A stretch of 64,000 nt of DNA from Capitella teleta (taxonomy: Eukaryota > Annelida > Polychaeta > Capitellidae), in assembly GCA_000328365.1 (NCBI GenBank), contig KB296812.1, positions 243,350 through 307,349 of the forward strand, in the 5' to 3' direction. Shown piece after piece: positions 12,388-26,400 of this stretch. The translations under genes were made by a program, and so were the position numbers. Every line of letters begins with the position of its first letter. Within the stretch, counting starts at the first letter, position 1. The notes under the pieces are model-generated. The model was not told where the DNA came from. It was given only the letters and a program-made list of their open reading frames with translations, and did no database searches.

Positions 12388-12518
12388 TGACGTCATTCAG
12401 CTGACGTCATCGGCCGACTCAGGAAAACATGGCGGATCGCGACAATCCCAAACGTAGCTGTAAATTGATGGAAAGAGCGCAGAAATCGCGTGATATTGAA
12501 CACGCGTTTATGGTCTAA
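12388..12518 (+). promoter_or_regulatory. Paired CRE sites ahead of a short ATGGCGG open frame
   Basis: Two complete CRE palindromes, TGACGTCA, lie at 12388-12395 and 12402-12409, six bases apart. Twenty bases on is ATGGCGGATCGC (12429), a YY1-like start context shared with the Rubicon and PABIR first exons. It opens a 29-codon frame beginning MADRDNPKRSCKLMER and ending near 12518. It looks like a CpG-rich promoter with a transcription start or first exon on the plus strand. No downstream plus-strand exon could be joined to it, so a 5' UTR, a microprotein or an untranslated transcript are all possible. Confidence 0.4.
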
Positions 12519-12828
12519 TTTGTGTATAAGCAATATAAATATTAAGAGTTGTGTATTGACCTTTAAGTCAAACGACGTGTTTGGCGGGTTTCACTTTCAG
12601 TGTACAGCTTAAAAATTTCCAACCGTTGCTGATAACAGCGTCTCCGCTACCCATGGCAACCATTGGCGCGTTTTTCTCAGCGAAATAATTTTTGCGAGAT
12701 ATTAGCATAACCACATTAATTTATGCACTGTGTAATAGCTACAATGCAAGCAATCCCAATGTATTATTACACGTATATGTTATGACTTAACCCTAGTTAT
12801 ACACCAGTCTGAACAACTTACAAGGCCA

Positions 12829-12893
12829 TTGTGTAATATCCAGTTGGCCGCTCCGACTGGTGGTGTGGCGTCGTCTGCTCGTTATAGACAATG
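12829..12893 (+). repeat. Dispersed ~65-bp repeat module
   Basis: The module reads CATTGTGTAAnAnCCAGTTG then GCCGCTCCGACTGGTG and GTCGTCTGCTCGTTA. Related copies lie at about 1394-1435 (plus), 38180-38252 (minus, inside a SINE-like composite) and, more diverged, about 22418-22458 (plus). The 38-kb copy links the module to the tRNA-SINE family, so it is probably part of a second SINE subfamily body. Confidence 0.6.
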
Positions 12894-13759
12894 CTCACAA
12901 GGCAAGAAAAGGAAGACGGCACTCACTGATGGATATCACGTGACCGTGTCGTCGTCTGCTAACTGCAGCTAGCGAGGAATCCCGGCCGCTTGCTTCCTTT
13001 CCTAAAGCCCGACTCAATTCAGGGAAGCGGCAATTCCTCCCGTGGGCGCTGGTAACTGATCTACTCAGACGACTTTATTAACAGAAACACGAGGGATGGT
13101 TAGGCGTCGTTTGGGAGTGCCGGGGACGGGGGAAAGGAGGTAGGGTCGTGGGGAAATTACTCACAGAGCAATGGAATAAAACTCCGAAGCGAAATCGCAT
13201 TTGGAGGATGCAGCACTGCTTTGGCATGCGGCGAGAATGCAACGGAGGATCGCATGCATTGCTGGCGACCACCTCCTCCTCCTCCTCCTCAGAACGGAGA
13301 AACAGCCGCCGAAGGGCAAGATAAGAAAGTGCTTTGTAGAACAAGAGGCCACGTAGCTCCATGCACGCGGCCGACATCGCTCACGGAGCAACCCGTTCGC
13401 TCATGTAAGAGGCGCTGCGCCCATTCACGTACATGTGTATATACTCATATTCATTGGAATGAAGCTGATCTACACGGGTCTCGAAAGCAAGGCACTCATA
13501 TAAAATTGCAAGCAGATATTATTAAGCTTAAAATGTGTTCATACTTTGGGCGAAATGGCTGAGATTCGATGCAAGAACAGATTCGAATTATATAAATGAA
13601 AACGTGGATGCTTTCGCGAGCACAATGGAAGCGCATTCAATGGAGGAGAGATTTATGGTCACGACTAATGAAGGAGAATAGTATAATGCAAGTATTCAAT
13701 ATCCCGACTCATTAAAAGACTGCGTAAGAAAACAATGGCAAAAGGAAGTATACGCAATA

Positions 13760-13856
13760 AAATGACACATGCGATGTAGAAATATGAACTACATTTGTAT
13801 AATTATTACCGTATATATAAAAATGACACATGCGATGTAGAAATATGAACTACATT

Positions 13857-13918
<62 letters not shown>
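13760..13918. repeat. 42-bp direct duplication followed by an (AT)n microsatellite
   Basis: A block ending ATGTAGAAATATGAACTACA is repeated almost exactly at 13760-13801 and 13822-13862. The second copy runs straight into a pure (TA)n tract of about 60 bases ending near 13918. The arrangement looks like slippage or unequal exchange. The long Tyr-Ile open frame over it is an artefact of the repeat. Confidence 0.9.
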
Positions 13919-13921
<3 letters not shown>

Positions 13922-14317
13922 TCGCACGAGTCAAAACCTGAATTTTCTCATTAGTGCAACCTTGAAAAGCTTTAAGCAAAACACACCTCAGTATATGCAT
14001 TAAGCGGGTGAGTCGCGCATGTCAGGAATGAACAATAATAACAAACAAGATGAAAGCAAATTGAGGAATATATAATGGCAAATAAAAGTTAAATATAATA
14101 TAAAATTAAATAACATTCTGATATATAATGGCAAATAAAACTGATATAAAATATAAAACATTTTAATACTGGAAAATAAAGAAGCAATTAAGGCGAGAGC
14201 CGTGGCTCTACTCACATATTCAACCACATTGTCCAATAATTCAATTGCAAAAATCTCAGAAATGGGTGGATTGAATGCAATGATTTTTGCCTAGATTCTT
14301 CCCTTGTAAGACTTACA

Positions 14318-16472
14318 TACCCGGCCGGTTATGAAGTCAGAAGAGATCAACGACCAAATCCACTTGAATTCGGCTGCTGGAGTATTTCATTGAGATACCG
14401 GTTCAGTGGTGCCAATGTGTAGAATACAACAAAAGAAATTTCTAAAATAAATTCAATAATGACGTCATCAGTTTTCAATCCCTTATTCACCAGGGATTTC
14501 CAGTGCTTTCTACATACGGAAATGAAGCGACGCACAAAGGAAGGAACAAATAAACAAGAACTTATGTTTCTGATGATCTGTTCTCAGAACGTGATATCGA
14601 TTGGATGTACAGGTGTACAGGTAGACGTCAGCGACCGCACTTATACCTGAGCGGCAAAATATCAATAGACGCGATCACACGAATCAATCGGCGTCAAATG
14701 GTTGAATAAACAGATGATGACAAAGCAGTGGCAATGAACGTCGTTGCTTCTCATATCTCAGGAATGCAGTCACGAAACACAGGCACGCCTTCAAGGTGCA
14801 GGTGACGTATAAAAGGATTGCAAATGATTGAAGTTCTAGGGTGATCATAATCATCAATTGCGAAAGGAGATTGCACGAATGCGATGGTCGGTTAGAATCG
14901 GGCAATGAGTTTCAAAGGTATGAAAGATATCAACTTCCGTGCAGGTTGTGACGCAAGTTGATCGCAGAAGCCGATAGAGAGCAGACAGCGGATTGGCTGA
15001 AGTTGCACCAAGAATGTCCGCATTTGACAATGGAGAGACTGGATCGAAAGAAACCATCACGATTGGCACTGAACTCACGGCCAACAGCAAAGTACAAGCT
15101 CAAATCCTACACCGTTGATGTTGAGCCAAAGTGATCGGATCGATTCGACCGAGAGACATATTTCTGAAGGCTCTATAACGATATGAAGCTGTAAGGGGAA
15201 GATGTTTCCTTTGAAATTCCCCATACAAGACTCGCTGCTTTGAATCCAAAGACGGAACTCTCTCTCTGTGATAGCACCATCAATACTTAATAAGGGAAAC
15301 ATGAGTACAGTCAGACCCCGTTAATCCGCCCTCTTCCGTTCCCAAGAAAACTGACGGATTAACGAAAAGGGCGGATTACATTTCAGACCACAAATTGATG
15401 AAAATTGTGTGTCATTCTAAAACCCAAAAAACTCATGTAATGCATTAACGTAGTGGCATATACCATTAGATTTGAAGCTGGAGGTAAAAAGGATCTTACA
15501 AACGATCACATGAGGCCAATTAAAGATTTTTAATTTTTGTAAAAATCAGTGATGGTTGTCTGCTTTGCGGAATTATTCAATCTGCTTATGATAAGCAGTT
15601 CCATCACGCCCTATCTGTGTAGTTCATCTCTATTGAAGAGATGAACTACACTGCCTCCGACTCCTCGAATCTCTCGAAATATAGCATTAATGAGCGCACG
15701 TGCTGCCTTGCTTCCCCCCCGCCAAGACTTCTTCGCGGGCTCAGATCCACTCGCATCTCCACTCGATTGATCTCCACTCACAACTTCGTCATCTCGTTCG
15801 TTCTGCTCCTGAACATCGCTTAACCCAGCAACCAATTAAATTAAAGACTCAACAGAATTTTCGCCTACGGTTGATTCGCTTTGTTTAGTTAACTTGTTAA
15901 GCGTTAAACGAACGGAGAGGCACCATTTGTTGTTAAACTGACCCGACTTCAAAGAAATCGCCGACAATTAGTGTGTCGTGGCTGATGTTTGTGTTCGACA
16001 CGCTATTTAAGGGGCGGATTACATGTGTTATTTACAATGGTAAAATGTAGATTCGTTCCCTAGAATCGTAGTCGGAGTCGGATTAACGAAAAGGACGGAT
16101 TACATGACACAATTAACATTCCAAACGATTCGTCCCTGAGATTTTAGGGCGGATTACGAAAAGAGGGGATTACATGACGGCGGATTAACCGGGTCTGACT
16201 GTATGCCAAATGCAATGGACATGCAGACATCGTTGCCCAAAAATGATGATTGGTAAATCATTCATACAAAGAGTGCTCGCGTACAGGGTCAAAGGTTATC
16301 TTCGAATTGAGGCAATTCTCGCTCTACTCACAGCACACAATGCGTTGATGGTGGATGGCTTGTAGCCGAGAGGAGGGAATCCGGAAAGCAAAGACGTAGC
16401 CGCCATTTTGTTGTCAGGGGCCAGTTTCCTGCGTCCCTTGAAGAGGCTCATCGCAGGAAACAGCAACGACAT
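14318..16472 (-). CDS. Unrecognised split gene; first coding exon 16332-16472
   Basis: The exon begins after an acceptor (ctttttgcag) and its first ATG opens 47 codons: MSLLFPAMSLFKGRRKLAP, then MAATSLLSGFPPLGYKPS and TINALCA. It ends at a consensus donor (gtgagtag) in phase 0. A likely second exon, about 15093-15281, reads REFRLWIQSSESCMGNFKGN, then LQLHIVIEPSEICLSVESIR and WLNINGVGFELVLC before a gtgagttc donor. Further fragments near 14530-14370 (KGLKTDDVIIEFILEISFVV) and 14290-14218 (FNPPISEIFAIELLDNVVEY before gtgagtag) are plausible exons, but I could not chain them with certainty. I do not recognise the protein. The pogo-like element 15308-16201 lies in its first intron. Only the first exon is reasonably firm. 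Confidence 0.38.
15308..16201. mobile_element. pogo/Tigger-like DNA transposon, non-autonomous, 894 bp
   Basis: The 23-bp terminal inverted repeats start CAGTCAGACCCCGTTAATCC and differ at one position. They are flanked by TA on both sides (15306-15307 and 16202-16203), the target duplication of the Tc1/mariner superfamily. Subterminal copies of GACGGATTAACGAAAAGG and GGCGGATTACAT occur inside both ends. This TIR style is that of pogo/Tigger elements. The interior lacks a recognisable transposase; the best frame (15835-15611, minus, 74 codons) is unassigned. A 14-bp hairpin lies at 15617-15651. The clean ends suggest a fairly young deletion derivative or MITE. Confidence 0.88.
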
Positions 16473-16476
16473 TCAA

Positions 16477-19311
<2,835 letters not shown>

Positions 19312-22181
19312 AATTTCAAAGAGGCATTCTGCGATAGATCTCTGGGTTTTTTTTCTCTGTGGAGCATCCTTTAATGTGCGAACGGGAGTGTGAAAATACT
19401 GCATGTAAATATCATAGCTGTATCAATTCACAGTATATGCATTGCATAATTATAACATCCTGATATCTATCAACCCAAAGAATGTTGAAAAAATAAAAAA
19501 CATAGCAACTAGTATCATGGGTATGGTTGTACTGGTCTTATCCAAATTGCATCTTGCATTCATATCATATTCCTGTGTATTTACCATTGATCGGAATTTT
19601 GTATCTGCCGCAAACTTGCTTCGATATCCTTCTGGTGCCTACAGAGCATTAAGCACACGCCTTTGATAATTTTCATACACTACCAATTCATTAAGTTATG
19701 CCTTCAATACTGTATCCATATAAATGTGAGACTCAAGGATTGCATTGTAGGATTCTTCACCCCATGTACAGGGCATTATTGATGAAATTAAGGGAGCAAT
19801 GAAATTATATTGGGGACACTACATATTGTGAAATAGTTAAGTACATTTCTAATAATATTATTACTATAAGGTCAACATGGTTTAAGCCACTTAAGTAAAA
19901 ATTTTGCAGTGCTAAAATTTCGCTGACGCGCTTATGGGAAAATCTATCTAGACCATGTGTTATATCGTTTACAACCGCTGCTATAATATACTTTCATCCA
20001 ATTAGCGAGGCGTCAATATAGCATAACTCTAGCTATTAGTAGTCATGCATGATGGCCAGGTGTCCAAAACAAGTGAGGCGAGTGGTCAAACAAATAAAGG
20101 CAATTACAGGTACAAAGAGAAAGGCAAAGCTTTGTAGCCAATCCTTTAATTGATGGACCCTTATAGTACGTGGGAATCTCCAAAAGAAGAACAATACAAT
20201 TCTCAACTCTGGCGTTCAATTAATGTGTCAACTTTGGCGAACTCAACTCCCAAGATAAGGCAAACTCAACTCCCAAGTCGGCAAGCGGTGCCAGTGAGTG
20301 GATGATGGAATTGTATTTAATGCTCAATACCATTGCATGCACAAGTGAAATCGATTGAGAAGCGACCGCCGATAATGTGTTATGACCGCTTAACCAAAGC
20401 TCATAACATTTCCTGTCCATGAAATTTCACTGCTCAACAGTAGAACTTATTCAAGACATTTTGCTGGGTTTTTTTGGGCATGCCTATATGTGAGCGTCCA
20501 CGGCAAAACAGGTCACATGGGTCGGGATAAAATTTTTGAGTTTGAGGCATCAGCGGACAGCTGACACTTTCCTGGATATTTTGGTGCAAAAATCATGTAG
20601 ATATCTCAAGGGGTTGCAAAGTTATGGCGTTTTGAAGTCCGAAACTTCAAAAACCATCATTTTGAGAAATTCGCGATTGAAAGTCTAGATTAATGTTATT
20701 AATATTCATTTAGGCATATTTCAGGCCACAGGTATCATATCACAATGAAATTTGACATGTCTGTTTTCCTCATCCTGGTGCCTATTACATGCAAGTTTCA
20801 TAGAGATTGAACTTCAGCAAAAAAAGTTACAATGTATTACAATAATTATAAGGGACACCAGTTTCCGACTGAAAAACATGAAAAATTACAGAATCCGAAA
20901 CTGAAGATAACCAAAGAGAACTGATATATAATTTATTTGATATTCAAGCTACAGTAAGAACAATTAAATTTGATTCTCCTGGGGTAGAGGTGGAGGTGGA
21001 GGTAAATTTCAAAGAGGCATTCTGCGATAGATCTCTGGGTTTTTTTTCTCTGTGGAGCATCCTTTAATGTGCGAACGGGAGTGTGAAAATACTGCATGTA
21101 AATATCATAGCTGTATCAATTCACAGTATATGCATTGCATAATTATAACATCCTGATATCTATCAACCCAAAGAATGTTGAAAAAATAAAAAACATAGCA
21201 ACTAGTATCATGGGTATGGTTGTACTGGTCTTATCCAAATTGCATCTTGCATTCATATCATATTCCTGTGTATTTACCATTGATCGGAATTTTGTATCTG
21301 CCGCAAACTTGCTTCGATATCCTTCTGGCGCCTACAGAGCATTAAGCACACGCCTTTGATAATTTTTATACACTACCAATTCATTAAGTTATGCCTTCCA
21401 TACTCTATCCATAAAAATGTGAGACTCAAGGATTGCATTGTGGGATTCTTCACCCCATGTACAGGGCATTATTGATGAAATTAAGGGAGCACTGAAATTA
21501 TATCGGGGACACTACATATTGTGAAATAGTTAAGTACATTTCTAATAATATTATTACTATAAGATCAACATGGTTTAAGCCACTTAGTAAAAATTTTGCA
21601 GTGCTAAAATTTCGTTGACGCGCTTATGGAAAAATCTATCTAGACCATGTGTTATATCTTTGCAGCCGCTGCTATAATATACTTTCATCCAATTAGCGAG
21701 GCGTCAATATAGCATAACTCTAGCGATTAGTAGTCATGCATGATGGCCAGGTGTCCAAAACAAGTGAGGCGAGTGGTCAAACAAATAAAGGCAATTACAG
21801 GTACAAAGAGAAAGGCAAAGCTTTGTAGCCAATCCTTTAATTGATGGACCCTTATAGTACGTGGGAATCTCCAAAAGAAGAACAATACAATTCTCAACTC
21901 TGGCGTTCAATTAATGTGTCAACTTTGGCGAACTCAACCTCCAAGATAAGGCGAACTCAACTCCCAAGTCGGCAAGCGGTGCCAGTGAGTGGATGATGGA
22001 ATTGTATTTAATGCTCAATACCATTGCATGCACAAGTGAAATCGATTGAGAAGCGACCGCCGATAATGTGTTATGACCGCTTAACCAAAGCTCATAACAT
22101 TTCCTGTCCATGAAATTTCACTGCTCAACAGTAGAACTTATTCAAGACATTTTGCTGGGTTATTTTGGGCATGCCTATATG
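19312..22181. repeat. 1.18-kb direct duplication separated by 514 bp
   Basis: Copy 1 (19312-20490) and copy 2 (21005-22181) are near-identical, with only scattered substitutions and one-base indels. Both start AATTTCAAAGAGGCATTCTG and end GGGCATGCCTATATG. The spacer is unrelated AT-rich sequence that ends in a purine-rich tract (GGGGTAGAGGTGGAGGTGG). The direct-repeat plus purine-tract layout resembles a short LTR-type element fossil. However, the ends are not TG...CA, no primer-binding site is evident after copy 1, and no target duplication flanks the pair. A segmental duplication is therefore equally likely. Both copies share a 74-codon frame (MHNYNILISINPKNVEK...) of unknown meaning. Confidence 0.85.
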
Positions 22182-23451
22182 GTACTCAACAGCTAGATCA
22201 ATCAATACAATTATTATTTAACATTCCTCTTAAAGTGCACAACAATGATTTACAATCTCCTTCCATTAACATGCAAGTATGTCCCATTTGAACAACAGAT
22301 TTGTAATAGAGACCTTCGTTTCAAAAATTTGTTGTGGCATGTATGGTCCAACACTGTGAATTCCGGACTGGCATTCATAAGTGACTAATATTGACAATAA
22401 TATCACTATTATCAGCTGTTAAGTAACTCAGTTCACCACTTCAACCATTTGACAGGTTAGTAATAGTTGCCTAAGAAGTCACTCGAAAGTTAGAGACGAA
22501 CATTCATATTAGACTGAAGACTCTCGTGAATTAATATAAAATCCAAAAGAAAGAAAAGTTTAACAAAACATCAAAAGATAATTACCAATCCACTTGACGA
22601 CAGAGCGAACAAATGCACGCAATGTTCATAAAACTTATTTATTTTCTGTGAAAAACTTTGGTGATCCGGAAGCGAAACAATCAGTTGAAAAGTTCACGGC
22701 ACCATTACAACGAAGTGCGTTATGAACCAAGCACAGCAGACGACGTATGCGATCTGCAAAGGTGTTTTGTGCTAAAATTATAATCATCCTATTCATTACT
22801 TCAAAGAATTTCCTATTTTCACTCTTCTGCGTCTTCATGGTCGACAGGGCGGATATGGTAAGAAATGTATGAGGTGCGTTGTGCTATTGTAGAAATATGT
22901 TACGTTATGATACAGAGAGGGTGAAACCTTCACACCGAAATTGAACGCCTATGCACTCAAAATACTAGTAAAACAATTAAATACAGCTGCCTTGAGAGCA
23001 CTAAAAGTCACTAAAAGAATTAAATGGAATCATTGATAACTAATACTCAAAATGTAAATCTGACTGATAACCTGAATTAGATTCAGAAATTGCATGCATT
23101 CGTAATTGGTACAGAACAGGATGAATCCAATTCATTTCATGAAACAAACTAAGTTTATTATAAAATAATTTAATCTCGATATAAAACAATTCAGAGAAAT
23201 AAATCACAGAAAAGGTTTTAAAAAGACAAATGTGCTCATAGATATCAGTCAGAAAATAAAGCTTTGACAGTGATTTGCATTGATACGGCATGACGTTAAT
23301 TAAACATCAAAGCTCGAGGTGGGTGAGGGGGGCTTTGGGGTGACCCGGAACTCAAAATTCATCTCTTGACACAATGGCACATGATTGTAAATAAATGTTT
23401 TGTGATTAAAAAAGAACCCTGAACTGAAAAATCAGACTTCTGCAGTTTTCA
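22182..23451. other. 3' flank of Rubicon, no gene
   Basis: AT-rich, without a supportable gene. A minus-strand AATAAA at 23159-23154, about 295 bases past the Rubicon stop, is the likely polyadenylation signal. A G-rich run lies at 23320-23350. A diverged copy of the dispersed module (AACTCAGTTCACCACTTCAA) lies near 22424-22455. Confidence 0.5.
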
Positions 23452-26400
23452 TCAACGACTGGTGCTCTCTTCCTCCTCTTCTCCCTCCTCCACCTCCACC
23501 AGGGCCTCCTTCTCACGTTGCTTACGCCTGGCCTCCACACGAGAGCACTTGGGGCAGCGATCGGCGACGTAGCACCTCCTGTGGAAGCAGCCGTGGCATC
23601 CTGCGATTACAGAAGAATTACATAAAACAAACATTAAATAACATTGATATTACCATTGCATTGCTTCACTCGGTCAAACTCAAACGGAAAGATGATATCT
23701 TCACCGTTGTTGCAAGTCTCACAGACAAAACCTTTAGCACGACACAGTGGACAGGCAGTGATGTGTTGCCAGCAATCTTTGTAAATGCGGTACACTGTGT
23801 CAGCCAACTTCTCAGTCTTGACCTGCAACGAACGATAGATAGGTATGCCTCAAATTGACCTAATTACACACCTTAATGAGGTCTTGCAGAGTGAAAACAT
23901 TCGGGTCCTGGAGCCAATAGGAGCCCAGAGAATCCACACGACTTAGAAGCCTGCAAAGAAGACACAAGAGGTGCAAGAGAGTTGCATTCTGGGAACTTAC
24001 TTGGCAGTTTTTCTGCAAGTGATGAGGAAAGGCCTCGCATGCCTCAGCGCCACTCGCAGGTAGCGTAATTCACTCAGAGATTTCACACGTTTGTACAGCC
24101 CAGGGTTAATGTCATGCACATTAAACAGAGGCTCTTGCATAATACGTTTTATGAGATCGTTTGAAAAGTTAGCCACACGCTGTCGACGGAAATCCCAATT
24201 TCGCAGGATGAGGCCAGGAATGTAGTTTTCTTTGTTGCTGTGGCAACAGGCGCAGAAGAGTTTGCCGTAATAGTAGCAGAAGCGATATCGCTTGAGGTTG
24301 TTGGTGTCTATCTTCCCTCCACAGCCGGCACACCGGTGGTTCTGACTAGACAAAAGTTTGTCCATTCTGAAAAAAACAAAACAATGAATAGACGCAAGAG
24401 ATAACGAAAAATGACTTTACTTTGGGCGCTGGTGAACGTTGAAGATGATCTGGGGCCGTGGGGGAGCCCAGAGCAGGTTGCCACGGAGCCTCGTCTAATC
24501 GTTAGAACACATCATTAGAATCAGAGCAATATATATTTGATTGTGTGAGGGTGTTAGACACGACACAACATCAAGAGGGGTTAGTAACACTCACAGATTT
24601 GCTAAGATCGTCATTTGATGAGCACACAGAGACACAATCACATGTCTCTTGCATCACATTATGCTGCGTTTGGGAGCATTTGTTAGCAACGTCAAGACAC
24701 AACATTTAACCACCCACGTCATTTGCGGAATCCTCATCCAATGAAACCCAATCCAACTCTGCCGCTGTGGGCAGAAGGCTCTCAGGAACCAAGCGCAGCA
24801 GAGAGATTGCGATGTTCTCGGGGGCGGTGCGAACGGCAGAGGACTCGGGATGCATGGATGAGGGCAACATGTACACGCCAGACACCTCAAACGCATTATC
24901 CCGTGGCACAATGACGTTGTTGCTCATGGATGCAGAACGCTTCAGCTCAGCGTCTATGAGAACAAAGAGTCAAGAGCGAGAAGGAGAGGAGAAGAGACTG
25001 ACCGGAATAGAGAGACGCCATGGAAAGGCTGAGGCCGGACTCCTTCAGACCGGTCAGGTTTGTGTCAGGTGACGCAGCGTTGACCTCTGTGTCGTGCACG
25101 TCACTGCCGTCACTGCTTCCTTCTTTTCATAATAATAATAAAAACATGAATATCAGCAAACTTCTTTATAAATTTACGCTACAGCGCATGATACTGGGTG
25201 ATTCATAACAGTATGGCAAGAGACAGGCAGCATTCAATGAAAGACCACTCCGGATAAAAACCATAATTTAGGAGGGGATGTAAAATTATAAATCAAAACT
25301 TTCATAGAAAAATAAGAAAATGATGCAAAAATACACAAATGATCTGTGGTAAATGAATTAACTGTTGAATCACCCGGATTGTCAGGATTGAAAGAAAAAA
25401 GCACCTGGAGATAAGCGAGGGGTGGAAGACTCTTCGGAGGGAGCAGCAGCGCATGCTAATCAAATAATAAAATTAATTTTAATTCTAAGCAAACAAGACA
25501 AACAAGCACCTCCTCCATTGCTGCTACTGTCGGCGTAGTCGGAATGTTTCTGTTTAGAAAAATGAGCGAGATGAGGAAGAGATTTATGCGACAGACTGAC
25601 CCTGCGCCTAATGCACATGCGCTGGTGGTCATCTTCCTCTTCTTCTTCTTCACTTTCTGACCCTTGGTTCGATTTGCGCCACTCGACTATCGCAAGAGCT
25701 TCCAGTGTGGCTTCACACATCATGAAGTGAGCATTCTCCTGTTAAAATAAGAAAACCACTGAAATAAAGATCAACTAACGCAGCACGATTTTAGTACCCG
25801 GTCAAGTTCAGCACAGGTGCTGAAATCCTGCGCTTGGAGGAAGCTGATGAGCGATTGATCAGGTTGAGGTTTTTGAAAGAAAGGATCGCAAGGAGCATGG
25901 TTAACATGCAAAGGACTCGTTTGATCCAGAATGATTGGAGCTTTGTAGTCAGTCACATCAGACACAGAGCGTTTGTGAGTCTTGCGTCGAGATGAGTCAA
26001 TTTGATCACAGGGTGAGGGGGATTTCACAGAAGACGAACTCAACTGCACTTGGCTCAGAGAACGGCCGGTCTGAGCCAGCGTTCGATTATCACAGGATTT
26101 GCTATCACAGGAATCAGAGTTCAGAATAGAATCGCGGGCTGAGGAAGGCTTCGGTTTGAGAGTGTACAACTTCTTGTTCTCCTGCAAGCGATTCAAATGC
26201 GCCGTCGTGAGTCCATTCAAAGCGTGCATTGCGGTGCCGGTCGGAACTCCAGGAACGACATGCATGCTCAGAAGGGGGTCCTTAGGAGGCACAGGCAACG
26301 GCAGCAAACCCTCCGTATCGTAATCCCCCGATTTCAACACATGGCGTAAACTCTCGCTGGCCGATCCATCCGGAGAAGCTGCAAAAAGAGAAGAGTTCTT

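Larger units (their letters stand above)
8332..13070. other. Upstream interval of the IP3 kinase, no coding gene recognised
   Basis: No protein-coding gene could be supported. The kinase exon at 8331 begins after an acceptor (ttgaaaccag), so one or more 5' UTR exons and the promoter should lie in this interval. Notable contents are perfect CRE octamers (TGACGTCA) at 9660, 11740, 12388 and 12402, two palindromes at 10486-10554 and 11427-11475, pyrimidine-rich runs at 9800-9840, A-rich runs at 10078-10112, a diverged repeat module at 12829-12893 and E2F-like TTTGGCGGG at 12580. The open frames here are short, low in complexity, or lie over repeats. Confidence 0.5.

Noticed and set aside
13078-13562. 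Overlapping frames with poly-Glu or poly-Pro at 13.1-13.5 kb
   Set aside because: Caused by a (CTC)n run; no consistent start, splice sites or family match.
19312-22181. Firm call of an LTR element for the duplicated 1.18-kb repeat
   Set aside because: Ends are not TG...CA, there is no target duplication and no primer-binding site, so only the duplication is asserted.
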